DNA of 18,026 bases from Clostridium sp. CAG:221 (GTDB taxonomy: Bacteria > Bacillota > Clostridia > Clostridiales > Clostridiaceae): assembly GCA_000435835.1 (NCBI GenBank), contig FR883356.1:1-18026 (forward strand), given 5' to 3'. Below, piece by piece: positions 6,902 to 14,974 of the stretch (position 1 is its first letter; each line of letters starts with the position of its first letter). The notes under the pieces are model-generated. The model was not told the origin of the DNA. It worked only from the letters and a program-made list of their open reading frames with translations, and searched no databases. A program made the position numbers and the translations under genes.

Positions 6902-7771
6902 ATGAGTAGATATGAATTAAATAAAAATTTAGCCCAAATGTTAAAAGGTGGAGTAATTATGGATGTTACAACTCCAGAAGAAGCTATTATTGCTGAAAAA
7001 GCAGGAGCATGTGCAGTGATGGCTCTAGAAAGAGTTCCTTCTGATATTAGAAAAGAAGGTGGTGTTGCTAGAATGTCTGATCCTAAAATGATTAAAGAAA
7101 TTCAAGCAGCTGTTTCTATTCCTGTTATGGCAAAGGTTAGAATAGGACATTTCGTTGAAGCGCAAATATTAGAAGCTTTAGGCATAGATTATATTGACGA
7201 AAGTGAAGTGCTTACTCCTGCCGATAATAGCTTCCATATAAATAAACACGATTTTAAAGCACCTTTTGTTTGTGGAGCAAGAAACTTAGGTGAAGCACTT
7301 AGGAGAATTGGTGAAGGTGCTTCAATGATTAGAACTAAAGGTGAAGCTGGTACTGGCGATATTGTTCAAGCAGTAACACATATGAGAACTATGATGGATG
7401 ATATAAGACGAGTTAAGAATTCCCCTAAAGAAGAGCTTATGACTTTAGCTAAAGAATTTAATGCTCCTTATGATTTAATAGAATATGTTTGGGAAAATGG
7501 AAAACTTCCTGTGGTTAATTTTGCTGCTGGTGGTATTGCAACTCCTGCTGATGCTGCTTTAATGATGCAATTAGGCAGTGAAGGCGTTTTTGTTGGTTCT
7601 GGAATATTTAAATCTGGCGATCCTGAAAAAAGAGCTAGAGCTATAGTTCTTGCTACAACTTATTATAATGATCCTATTAAATTAGCAGAAGTATCTGAAG
7701 ACTTAGGCAAGGCAATAAGCGGCATTAATTATAGTGAAATAACTACTAAATATGAAGAAAGAGGCTGGTAA
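6902..7771 (+). CDS. pdxS: Pyridoxal 5'-phosphate synthase, PdxS subunit
   Basis: This is the synthase subunit of the DXP-independent vitamin B6 pathway. It makes PLP from ribose 5-phosphate, glyceraldehyde 3-phosphate and ammonia as a (beta/alpha)8 barrel forming dodecamers. The product is 289 residues, normal length, starting MSRYELNKNLAQMLKGG. An in-frame ATG lies at 6863, but AAAGGAG before 6902 and the family N-terminus support 6902. Expected active-site residues are present: Asp21 (MDVTT), Lys78 (VMAKVRIGH) and Lys146 (RTKGEAGTG). Everything needed for synthase chemistry looks intact. Its normal glutaminase partner pdxT, one base downstream, is broken, so here PdxS would need free ammonia or a PdxT from elsewhere in the genome. 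Confidence 0.97.
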   Translation: MSRYELNKNLAQMLKGGVIMDVTTPEEAIIAEKAGACAVMALERVPSDIRKEGGVARMSDPKMIKEIQAAVSIPVMAKVRIGHFVEAQILEALGIDYIDESEVLTPADNSFHINKHDFKAPFVCGARNLGEALRRIGEGASMIRTKGEAGTGDIVQAVTHMRTMMDDIRRVKNSPKEELMTLAKEFNAPYDLIEYVWENGKLPVVNFAAGGIATPADAALMMQLGSEGVFVGSGIFKSGDPEKRARAIVLATTYYNDPIKLAEVSEDLGKAISGINYSEITTKYEERGW

Positions 7772-7772
7772 A

Positions 7773-8092
7773 ATGAAAATAGGTGTCCTAGCCCTTCAAG
7801 GTGGCTTCCAAGAACATATACATCATATAAATGAATTAGGATATGATGGAGTACTGGTAAAAACTGTTGAAGATCTAAATTAGATGAAGTTGACAGCAAT
7901 CCATTAGATTTAGTTTTTATTAGAGCTCCTTATGTATCTGAAGTTAACAATTCAGTAGTTGTACTTGCAAAAGTAAATAATAATATTGTAGCTGTAAGAG
8001 AAAATAATATGTTGGCTACCTCCTTTCATCCTGAACTAACTTCTAACACAAGCTTTCATAAATATTTTTTAAAAGCTATAGCTGGTTTATAA
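7773..8092 (+). pseudogene. pdxT: pdxT (PLP synthase glutaminase subunit), core deleted
   Basis: The first 36 codons read MKIGVLALQGGFQEHI and continue to VEDLN, a normal PdxT N-terminus, then meet TAG at 7881. From about 7880 a shifted frame gives LVFIRAPYVSEV, VVVLAKVNNNIVAVREN and TSFHPELTSN, the normal C-terminal third, ending at 8092. The total is 320 bp against about 570 for an intact gene, so around 250 bp are gone. The lost part includes the PGGEST oxyanion region and the catalytic cysteine. The His and Glu of SFHPEL remain but cannot act alone. ATG is one base after the pdxS stop, so it was the second gene of a pdxST operon. This is a deletion and not a single sequencing slip. Confidence 0.92.
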
Positions 8093-8094
8093 AA

Positions 8095-8136
8095 TTAAAT
8101 GCTCACAGAATTAATATAAATACTGTGGGCATTTAA
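8095..8136. terminator. Hairpin terminator after the pdxST locus
   Basis: Arms TTAAATGCTCACAG (8095-8108) and CTGTGGGCATTTAA (8123-8136) form a 14-bp stem with one T-G pair. The T tract is weak on the + strand (CTTT). On the minus strand TTAATTTTAT follows, so it may serve the convergent gene too. Confidence 0.6.
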
Positions 8137-8160
8137 CTTTATAAAACATGATACTTTCTT

Positions 8161-8433
8161 TCATTTATTTTTTTCTAATTCCTTTTCCTCATCTACTAGT
8201 CTTATAAATCTAGCTCTTTCACTATGTTCACCTACTTTTTTAAAATAATACATTTCACCATCAACTTCTACCATGGGCATATTTTTTTCATCAACACCAC
8301 TTAATTTGACCATTTTACCAATTTTCTTTAAATATTGTATTGTCCTTATTAGTAAGTCAGTAACATCTCCTATCATTTTTTCTCCTAAGAATACTTCGAA
8401 ACAATTTTCATTATAACTATTTATTTCTTCCAC
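8161..8433 (-). CDS. Hypothetical protein (90 aa)
   Basis: I do not recognise this protein. It is small, charged and soluble, with a lysine/glutamate-rich C-terminus (ending KELEKNK) and no membrane segment. The middle has an amphipathic helix candidate (DVTDLLIRTIQYLKKIGK) followed by short strands (KLSGVD, MVEVDGEMYYFKK). No ATG is available. A GTG at 8439 abuts GGAGG (8441-8445) with one base between, whereas the GTG at 8433 sits 7 bases away, so the protein most likely starts at 8433. The strong ribosome binding site argues that it is expressed. It lies between the pdxT relic and the kinase gene and has no evident functional partner. Confidence 0.65.
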   Translation of the reverse strand: MEEINSYNENCFEVFLGEKMIGDVTDLLIRTIQYLKKIGKMVKLSGVDEKNMPMVEVDGEMYYFKKVGEHSERARFIRLVDEEKELEKNK

Positions 8434-8580
8434 ATTCACACCTCCTAATATACATATATATTATTAATATTAAAAACATTCCTATTTTTTCTATTGTTTA
8501 TGATTTTCTTTATAGTATTACTAAAATGATGTATTTAATTTAATAATGAAGTATTTGGAATCGATTTTTCTTTATTAAGC

Positions 8581-8614
8581 AAAAAAGAAGCAGAATCAAT
8601 AAATTCCGCTTCTT
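8581..8614 (-). terminator. Terminator of the two-component operon
   Basis: On the minus strand AAGAAGCGGAA (8604-8614) pairs with TTCTGCTTCTT (8585-8595, one G-T pair) and a T run follows at 8581-8586. It starts 7 bases after the kinase stop codon. Confidence 0.85.
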
Positions 8615-8620
8615 AAAATC

Positions 8621-10774
8621 TTATTTTTTAAATTTCATTATTACTTTGAATAAATCGCCATCAATTTCAATTCTAAAGGTTCCACCTTGTACTTCCACAA
8701 AGCTCTTTGCAATGGCAAGACCTAATCCTGATCCTTCAGTATTTCTTGACTCATCACCACGAACAAATCTTTCTACTATTTCATTTGGGTCAAATTTAAT
8801 TTCTTCCGCTGCCATGTTCTTCATTATGACTTCAACACTATCTTCATGTTCTATGATATCTAAATATACTCTACTATTAGGCATAGCATATTTTGTTGCA
8901 TTTATAATAATATTTTCAAAAGTTCTAAAAGTACGTTGGCTATCTAATTGAAGCAGTATCTTTTCTTCTGGAAAATTACTCTTTATTATTAAAGAAGACT
9001 CTTTAATCTTATCATCAAGTTCAAACAATGTCTGTTTCATTAAAGAAACAATATCCACATCTTCAAAATTTAATGTTATATTTCCGCTACTGGCTTTACT
9101 CATTTCAAATAAATCTTCAATTAGTTCTTGAAGTCTTTGTGATTTTCTATCTACAACCTCTAAATATTCTATTCGTTTTTCTTCACTTAAATTTTTATCC
9201 TTTAATAAATCAATATATGTTATTATAGCTGTAAGTGGCGTCTTAAGATCATGAGACACATTTGAAATTAAATCTGTTTTCATTCTTTGACTTTTAACTT
9301 CTTCTTGTACAGCTTTCTTAAATCCACATTGAATCTTTTCTAAATTATCTTTAAATGGATTAAATATTCCTAAGTCTTCTTCTATCTTTACATCAAGATT
9401 CCCTTCTGCTATTTCATTAGTAGCTTCTGTTAATCTCTTATATTTCCCACTAATATCATTTACATATTTTCTAATTAAAATAAATAACATTACCGAATAT
9501 ATGATTATAAAGGGAATTCCAAAGAACCAAATAAAAGATAAAACTAACAATATTCCTGCATTTATTAACACAAGCTTTAGAATATACTTATTATTATTTT
9601 CATTTAAATTTATTTCTGTTATATAGTTTACTGTCTTTTTAATATATCTATATAACCAAACTATTATTCCACCAATTATGCTTCTTGTCTTAAAATATTC
9701 CTTAAAGCCAATTTTAAATATTGATTTTATTACTGTCATTCCAAAGAAAGCTATGGCAAAAATTCCAAACCATACAGCTATATTAAATGTACTTACCATG
9801 CCCTCAGATACTATCTGATTCTTTATTATAGGTAACTCCTTTAAATACGATACCCTTATCATACTTTCAGCTGCTGCAATCCATAATGCTATATCACAAC
9901 TTATAATAATGAACCAAATTTCAAATGGTATTTTTATAACACTAAAATCTTTAACCTTCTTATATGGGAATATTAAAGCTATTAATAATATTATGGCTAT
10001 AATACTTGCACTAATTAAAGTTCCATAACTTTCATATCCATAATATGAAGCATTGTCTATATTCCATGAAAGATGATCTGAATAAACTAGTTCAGTTGGC
10101 ACAGCAAATACATAAGTCATATTTTTGATAGGCCCAATAATATTATTTACTTGCCCATTAACATTATCTTTATAATTATATATATATGAAGATAAGCTAT
10201 CTTCACTTGCTCCCTTTACATTGCTTAAAGACACATCACCATTTTCATCAAAATCAATTACTGCAACAAATCTATATTTATCTATATCAAATGAAGATAA
10301 ATCTATTTTTCTATCATCTGTAACTTTAATCTCATCTTTAATATTAGTTTTAACTTCTCCATTTTCTTTACTTAAAGCAAAATAATTAAGATTCTTATAA
10401 TTACTTTTTAAATTTGAATCCCATCTGTCAAAAGATTTATTAAAATCAATATACACATCTTCTACATTTGAAATTCCTGATTCACCTAGTAAATACTTCA
10501 AATTACTTTCATTAATAAATATATCCTTTGGCTCAATACTTTCTTCTGTGCTTTGCTGTTCAATATTATAATCTAATACATAGCTTAATTCTGTTAAAGC
10601 AGTAGCAAAATCATATTCATCAAAAAAATTTCCCTGAGTATTTTTTGCTAATTTACTTATAAAAGGATATGTTTTAAACATTCCTACAGAAGCTATAAAT
10701 AGTATTAATATAATTATCAAGCTTGTTAAAATCTTATTATCTTTTTTTTCATTGCTTTTCAAGTTTATATCCAA
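8621..10774 (-). CDS. Multi-pass sensor histidine kinase
   Basis: This is the membrane sensor kinase partner of the adjacent OmpR-type regulator. Up to 717 residues: helix 1 at about 16-33, an extracytoplasmic region at about 34-250, a cluster of further helices between 251 and 435, then a HAMP-like linker. HisKA has the phospho-acceptor His508 in SNVSHDLKTPLT. The ATPase domain has the N box ENIIINATKYA (620-630) and G2 box GSGLGLAIAK (681-690). The usual DxGxG G1 box is not obvious: MKNMAAEEIKFD stands in its place, as in some clostridial kinases. The frame has no ATG at its start. TTG at 10774 abuts GGGGAG (10775-10780), while TTG at 10762 is 12 bases away, so the exact start is uncertain. 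The reading frame overlaps the regulator by 26 bases, implying coupled translation. The signal is unknown. Confidence 0.92.
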   Translation of the reverse strand: MDINLKSNEKKDNKILTSLIIILILFIASVGMFKTYPFISKLAKNTQGNFFDEYDFATALTELSYVLDYNIEQQSTEESIEPKDIFINESNLKYLLGESGISNVEDVYIDFNKSFDRWDSNLKSNYKNLNYFALSKENGEVKTNIKDEIKVTDDRKIDLSSFDIDKYRFVAVIDFDENGDVSLSNVKGASEDSLSSYIYNYKDNVNGQVNNIIGPIKNMTYVFAVPTELVYSDHLSWNIDNASYYGYESYGTLISASIIAIILLIALIFPYKKVKDFSVIKIPFEIWFIIISCDIALWIAAAESMIRVSYLKELPIIKNQIVSEGMVSTFNIAVWFGIFAIAFFGMTVIKSIFKIGFKEYFKTRSIIGGIIVWLYRYIKKTVNYITEINLNENNNKYILKLVLINAGILLVLSFIWFFGIPFIIIYSVMLFILIRKYVNDISGKYKRLTEATNEIAEGNLDVKIEEDLGIFNPFKDNLEKIQCGFKKAVQEEVKSQRMKTDLISNVSHDLKTPLTAIITYIDLLKDKNLSEEKRIEYLEVVDRKSQRLQELIEDLFEMSKASSGNITLNFEDVDIVSLMKQTLFELDDKIKESSLIIKSNFPEEKILLQLDSQRTFRTFENIIINATKYAMPNSRVYLDIIEHEDSVEVIMKNMAAEEIKFDPNEIVERFVRGDESRNTEGSGLGLAIAKSFVEVQGGTFRIEIDGDLFKVIMKFKK

Positions 10775-11453
10775 CTCCCCACACCACCTTTAAATATTTT
10801 GGTTTTTTCGGATTAATTTCTATTTTTTCTCTTATATTTCTCACATGAACCATTATTGTATCTGTATTAATGGCCTGTTCATTCCATACTCTTTCATATA
10901 TTTCCTCAGCTGAAAAAACCCTACCTGGATTTCTTATAAGTAATTCAAGAATTTTAAACTCACTAGGTGTCATCCTTATACTTTTACCATCAAGAATTAC
11001 TTCCTTAGTATCAGTATTAAGTTCTAAACCACCAACTTCAAATACATTTGTATTTTCCTCTTCATGCTTTACCATATTTAAAAATCTTGAGTATCTTCTT
11101 AAATGTGAATTTACCCTTGCTAAAAGCTCTAATGGTCTAAATGGCTTAGTAACATAATCATCTGCTCCTATATTAAGGCCCATTATTTTATCAACTTCTT
11201 CTGATTTTGCTGATAACATTATCACTGGAAAATCATATTTTTCTCTAAGCTTCATGACAAAAGTTATGCCATCCATCTTTGGCATCATTACATCCACTAT
11301 TGCTAAATGTATTTCTTCCTTGCTTAAAACCTCTAACCCTTCTATGCCATTACCTGCCATAAATGTCTTATATCCTTGATTATTTAAGTAAGCTTCTATT
11401 GCTCTAGCTATATCAACTTCATCTTCAACTATTAAAATATTATATGGATTCAT
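10749..11453 (-). CDS. OmpR/PhoB family response regulator
   Basis: This is a 234-residue two-component regulator. The receiver domain (about 1-120) has the acidic pair in VEDEVD (Glu10, Asp11), the phosphorylation site Asp54 (AIVDVMMPKMDG), Ser81 and Lys103 (VTKPF). The C-terminal winged helix (about 135-232) has the usual TPSEFKILELL, GRVFSAEEIYERVW and VHVRNIREKI blocks. GAGGGAG (11458-11464) precedes the ATG at 11453. The gene runs into the histidine kinase with a 26-base overlap. It begins 27 bases after the stop of a degraded dedA relic, suggesting that the ancestral operon was dedA-regulator-kinase. Target genes cannot be read from the window. Confidence 0.95.
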   Translation of the reverse strand: MNPYNILIVEDEVDIARAIEAYLNNQGYKTFMAGNGIEGLEVLSKEEIHLAIVDVMMPKMDGITFVMKLREKYDFPVIMLSAKSEEVDKIMGLNIGADDYVTKPFRPLELLARVNSHLRRYSRFLNMVKHEEENTNVFEVGGLELNTDTKEVILDGKSIRMTPSEFKILELLIRNPGRVFSAEEIYERVWNEQAINTDTIMVHVRNIREKIEINPKKPKYLKVVWGVGYKLEKQ

Positions 11454-11480
11454 AAAACTCCCTCTTTCATTAAAACATTA

Positions 11481-11680
11481 TTAACTACCTCTATTATAAT
11501 ATAACATTTTATCCCTCCTAACCCATATATTTAAATACACATTTCCCAGTAAATATCCTGCAGAAATAAATATACTATTATAAATAGCTATAGCTATAAA
11601 TGAATACACCGTGAATTTTGTAAGATTTAGAATAATGTTCCGTATTGTGCTAAGTATTGAAGTATAGTATTAGCTTCCAT
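11481..11680 (-). pseudogene. dedA-family membrane protein relic, core deleted
   Basis: An ATG at 11680 behind an AAAAGGAAAG site opens a 17-codon frame, MEANTILQYLAQYGTLF, which looks like the N-terminus of a DedA-family protein. It stops at 11627-11629. A second frame immediately follows (KFTVYSFIAIAIYNSIFIS, then AGYLLGN and about 20 more residues). This matches the last helix and the AGYLLGN motif of DedA proteins and stops at 11481. The relic is 200 bp against about 600 for a full gene, so roughly 400 bp from the middle are missing. DedA proteins are membrane proteins linked to lipid flipping and membrane potential. The relic abuts the two-component regulator. Recognition is from memory of family sequences and needs a database match. 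Confidence 0.72.
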
Positions 11681-12119
11681 TGGTTTACTTTCCTTTTCTT
11701 AGTATGGTTATATAATAAATGATAAAACTTAAGAAAAAAGATTGGTATTTCTAAAGAAATTCTAAATATTAAGACTTGGAAATATCCGTAGACTATAAAT
11801 TTCGTTAAGAATTTTTATCCTTTGCCTGATATATCTTTCTAAAAGTTCGAAACTCACTACGTTCAAACAGTCTCACTTTCTTAACGAAATATATATCATT
11901 CAAAGAATAAAATTCTAAAACTCATTTCTAATGTCTACTCCTATATCCAAGTCTTTTATATACTAGAGGTAATAATTCCTCATGGCTTCGGAATTATGAA
12001 AGATATGCTCAATATAACTTAACTAAATATTTTAAAATTGCTTGCTGAAACAATAAAATATTCTTAACGTTATGTGCATAACACTAATAATGAAATACTA
12101 AAACTTATTTCGGAATTAT
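11681..12119. repeat. Non-coding stretch with nested inverted repeats
   Basis: No reading frame here looks coding. Perfect arms AAGACTTGGA (11771-11780) and TCCAAGTCTT (11946-11955) enclose a second perfect 13-bp pair, ATTTCGTTAAGAA (11799-11811) and TTCTTAACGAAAT (11878-11890). The centre holds GTTCGAAACTCACTACG. A separate hairpin ATAATTCC/GGAATTAT lies at 11972-11997. An 11-base direct repeat TTCGGAATTAT occurs at 11987-11997 and 12109-12119. GTTATG-TG-CATAAC at 12069-12082 is an interrupted palindrome. This may be a short mobile repeat remnant or a structured RNA; I see no transposase and no clear target duplication. Confidence 0.55.
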
Positions 12120-12163
12120 AAAAAGCTGTAAGTGAATCTTTTGTTTTTCACTTACAGCTTTTT
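12120..12163. terminator. Perfect 17-bp bidirectional terminator
   Basis: AAAAAGCTGTAAGTGAA (12120-12136) and its exact complement (12147-12163) with a 10-base loop. A/T runs at both outer ends give a U tract on either strand. It closes the leftward sigma/anti-sigma/pseudogene transcript. Confidence 0.85.
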
Positions 12164-13107
12164 TATATTTCTTCTATTTTACATTTATGTTCTTTAGTTT
12201 TGGAATCGTAGCAAATAGCTACTGCTAGAATTTTTTTATCTTTATTTTCTTTTCTAAACTTTTCTGCATATTCTTTTTCTTTGATTTGTTCTATGGCTAC
12301 TTCTGGTATTTCATCTTTCTTCAGTTCAACTATGAAAGGAAGATCATTTTTTCTTCTAGGATGGAAGGTAAAATCAGCATAACCTTTTCCACTTTTTTCT
12401 TCACGTTCTACTCTATAAGTGTCTCTTGCTGAAAGATATGCTAAAGTAATGACATAAGATAAACTATTTTCATCATTATACTGTAAAATTGGTATTTCTG
12501 AATTATGAATATCATGAAGTATTTTTTCAACAACTTCTGTTTTACCTTCATATAGTTGATTTTAGCATTTTTTTTGAGTTTTCTATTATTTCTGAAACAT
12601 AACCAAATGATTTATCTTTTAAGGCCTTTTCAAATTCCTTCATAAGCTCTTTATTGGGAATTTTTATATAACCGTCATTATACGATAGAAAACCAAGAAC
12701 TATCATGGCAGAATATATCTCTTCCTTGGTATGAGGAGTTCTTTGCCCTGCTCTAAATTCTTCATCTATTAAAAAATCATTTTCTTATTCTTTTCACAAA
12801 GCTTCTTAACTTCTTCTTCTGTAAATCCAAAAAACTCACTAAAGCTTCTATCTTTTAAAAATGTATATTCATCAAACATATTAAGGGCACTACCACTAGA
12901 ATATTTCTTAATAGGTAACACACATGTCATATATGCTAAAGCTACATATGATCTATCTTTTAATAAATTTCTTAAAAACTCTAAAAAGTCATTTTGATGT
13001 TCTTCAAAAAGATTATTATTAAATATATAATCCCATTCATCAAAGATAAAGATAAATTTTTCTTGTGATTTTTCTAATATTCTTTTAAGACTATCTGAGT
13101 AATATTC
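12163..13107 (-). pseudogene. AAA-ATPase/PD-(D/E)XK nuclease-like gene, truncated and frameshifted
   Basis: Three consecutive frames carry pieces of one protein of the common clostridial AAA-ATPase-like plus PD-(D/E)XK type. Piece one has a Walker B-like FIFIFDEWDYIF, then AYMTCVLPIKKYSSGSALNM and FSEFFGFTEEEV, and stops at about 12768-12770. Piece two (EEFRAGQRTPHTKEEIYSAM ... LGFLSYNDGYIKIPNKEL) starts in another frame. The linker normally between them seems absent, suggesting an internal deletion. Piece three, after a frameshift near 12550, holds the nuclease-like motif YADFTFHP ... PFIVELKKDE and ends at 12163-12165. The N-terminal part with Walker A is missing. The relic starts just 15 bases after the anti-sigma stop codon. 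Intact relatives have been discussed as selfish or defence-like, but their function is unsettled. Confidence 0.85.
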
Positions 13108-13122
13108 CTTTTATGCTTATTG

Positions 13123-14202
13123 TTATTTTATTTGTATTACTTTATCAAAAACAGTTTCCTTACCTATTTCTTCATATGTTGCTCCATTTCCATTTTTATT
13201 TTCCCATCTTTCTTTCTCTCCTAAAATTGGTTTTTCAACTACAACTCTAATAGAAGTCGATTCTGAATTAGGTGATTCAAAATATAGTTTCTCTGTATTA
13301 TTGTTTTCGTCAGCTGTCGATTGTGAAAATTGAAGAATTTCTCCATTTTCATCATAAATAACTGTTCTATAATCAGTCCAATTTCCTTCCTTATAATTCA
13401 AATCAACAATCATCTCAAATGGAGTTATTTTCATTGAATTTACCTTTACTGTATCAGATTCAAAATCCTGTTTATCTAAATCAATTGTTTTACTTAAGTT
13501 TTTATCAACTGTAACTGGTACTTTAAATGCCCATGTACCCCATTTATAAGAACTTATGTCTCCTGCATTAACTCCATAATTTTCAATTAATTTTATTTTA
13601 GTTTGGAATATAAATTGCTCTGGTATTTCTGATTTTAACGAAGATAGATGATATTTTTGAACTCCAATAAAGGTATTTTCATTGATAAACTTACCTTCTA
13701 AACCAGCGAAACCACTATTGTCAAGTTCCTCATCTGTAAAATCAACTTTATTGTAAGATTCTGATGTGATTAACTGATTCATATCCATAAATCCTGAATC
13801 TCCCCAAGATGTATATTTAAATGGTTTTTCATTTTCAATAATATAGGTAACATATAAAGATTGACCATCACACAATATTTCAGATAGTGTAATTCCGATA
13901 CCATTAGAATACGCAGTTTCATTTACAGACGTTGCATACTGTGAGTAATTTCCAGGGAAATGAATATTCTTTTCTATGGATTCAAATACACTGCCAACTA
14001 TAGGTAGTTTAGCAGCTAATGCTGGATTTACTATCCCCAGAGTTGTTACTGCTACTAAACTAGCTGCAATAGTTCCAATTGCTCTATTCCTTTTACGTCT
14101 GTTATTTTTAATTTTTTGTAAATTTGCATTTTTAACTCCCTCATCTATTCTTTCATCAAGATTGTCAGGTATATTAATTTCATTATATTTAGAGTTATTC
14201 AT
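13123..14202 (-). CDS. DUF4179 anti-sigma factor
   Basis: This is the probable membrane anti-sigma factor for the ECF sigma gene upstream. It has 359 residues: a short basic cytoplasmic N-terminus with a LDERIDEGVKNA helix that would hold the sigma factor, then one membrane segment at about 41-59 (AIGTIAASLVAVTTLGIVN). A large extracytoplasmic part follows, beginning with the DUF4179 pattern PIVGSVFE ... ETAYSNGIGITLSEI. AAGGAGGA (14211-14218) precedes the ATG at 14202 by 8 bases. The gene overlaps the sigma gene by 8 bases, as expected for a pair made in fixed ratio. Release of sigma probably follows proteolysis after an envelope signal, but the signal is unknown. Confidence 0.88.
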   Translation of the reverse strand: MNNSKYNEINIPDNLDERIDEGVKNANLQKIKNNRRKRNRAIGTIAASLVAVTTLGIVNPALAAKLPIVGSVFESIEKNIHFPGNYSQYATSVNETAYSNGIGITLSEILCDGQSLYVTYIIENEKPFKYTSWGDSGFMDMNQLITSESYNKVDFTDEELDNSGFAGLEGKFINENTFIGVQKYHLSSLKSEIPEQFIFQTKIKLIENYGVNAGDISSYKWGTWAFKVPVTVDKNLSKTIDLDKQDFESDTVKVNSMKITPFEMIVDLNYKEGNWTDYRTVIYDENGEILQFSQSTADENNNTEKLYFESPNSESTSIRVVVEKPILGEKERWENKNGNGATYEEIGKETVFDKVIQIK

Positions 14203-14764
14203 ATAAGTAATCCTCCTTTAAAATTTTACTTAAAGATTCTTTAGCTCTTCTTAAGTGACTTTTTACAGTATTACTTGGTATTTCCATAGTTTTCGCAATA
14301 TCATCAATGCTCATATTGTTGAAATATCTTAAAATGATTACAGTCTTATATTTATCCTTTAATGTGTCAATAGCATTATATAGGTCCATTTTTTCCTCTA
14401 AAGATATGTCTTTTTCATCACAAGCTATTGATGAGTCATTATCAAGATATATAATCTTACTTTCTTTTTTAAGATAATCAATAGCTACATTTATTAAAAC
14501 TCTTGTTATCCAAGTCTTAAATATATTAGGATTTTTTAATTTATGAATATAAAAAAAACCTTTATAAGCACATTCTTGCATAATATCTAAAGCTTTATTT
14601 TCATCTTTAACATAGCTATAAGCAATTTTATATAAATATATCTTGTGAATTTTATATAACTCTGTAAATGCATCAGAATCACCATTCTTAGCTTTTTTAG
14701 CTAGAGTTATATCTAATGGTTCTTCTTTTATTTTTTGCCACGGCAAAGAAATTATTTTTTCCAT
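14195..14764 (-). CDS. ECF-type RNA polymerase sigma factor
   Basis: This is a 189-residue extracytoplasmic-function sigma factor with only regions 2 and 4. Region 2 (about 20-85) contains DAFTELYKIHKIYLYKIAYSYV and the core-binding DIMQECAYKGFF. Region 4 (about 125-180) has YKTVIILRYFNNMSIDDIA and the recognition helix SNTVKSHLRRAKESL. A TTG at 14779 is in frame but forms part of the AGGAGAGG ribosome binding site. The ATG at 14764 lies 7 bases after AGGAG and is the better start. The gene is followed by its anti-sigma gene with an 8-base overlap. It resembles the SigV/SigW class by general appearance; I do not assign a symbol. Confidence 0.93.
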   Translation of the reverse strand: MEKIISLPWQKIKEEPLDITLAKKAKNGDSDAFTELYKIHKIYLYKIAYSYVKDENKALDIMQECAYKGFFYIHKLKNPNIFKTWITRVLINVAIDYLKKESKIIYLDNDSSIACDEKDISLEEKMDLYNAIDTLKDKYKTVIILRYFNNMSIDDIAKTMEIPSNTVKSHLRRAKESLSKILKEDYLYE

Positions 14765-14813
14765 TATACCTCTCCTCAATTTCTTAAGTATTAAACATTA
14801 ATGTTATACCTAT

Positions 14814-14842
14814 TAGACGGTTAGTTTTTATCTAAAGTTGCA
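14814..14842 (-). promoter_or_regulatory. ECF-type promoter, probably autoregulatory
   Basis: On the minus strand TGCAAC (14837-14842) and CGTCTA (14814-14819) are 17 bases apart. An AAC-containing -35 box and a CGTC -10 box are the hallmarks of promoters used by SigV/SigM/SigW-type factors. It lies about 50 bases upstream of the sigma gene, so the factor likely drives its own operon. Confidence 0.72.
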
Positions 14843-14936
14843 AAAATAATTATCATTTATTAAAAATATTGTAACAATTTAGTATTAGTATAGTCTTAAA
14901 ATGTATTTAATAATAGAATTAATTATAAAAATAACA

Positions 14937-14974
14937 AAAAGCTATGCTAATTTATACTAATTAGCATAGCTTTT
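14937..14974. terminator. Perfect 16-bp hairpin terminator
   Basis: AAAAGCTATGCTAATT (14937-14952) and AATTAGCATAGCTTTT (14959-14974) enclose a 6-base loop. A/T runs on both sides allow use from either strand; on the minus strand it would end the leftward MBL/methyltransferase transcript. The rest of the gap between 14843 and 15109 is plain AT-rich DNA in which I see no gene. Confidence 0.75.

Noticed and set aside
10870..11157. Plus-strand open frame opposite the response regulator
   Set aside because: It is antisense to the conserved receiver and winged-helix coding sequence; no initiation signal.
11771..12119. CRISPR array or insertion sequence in the repeat-rich gap
   Set aside because: Repeats are inverted and irregular, with no regular spacers, no transposase and no clear target duplication.
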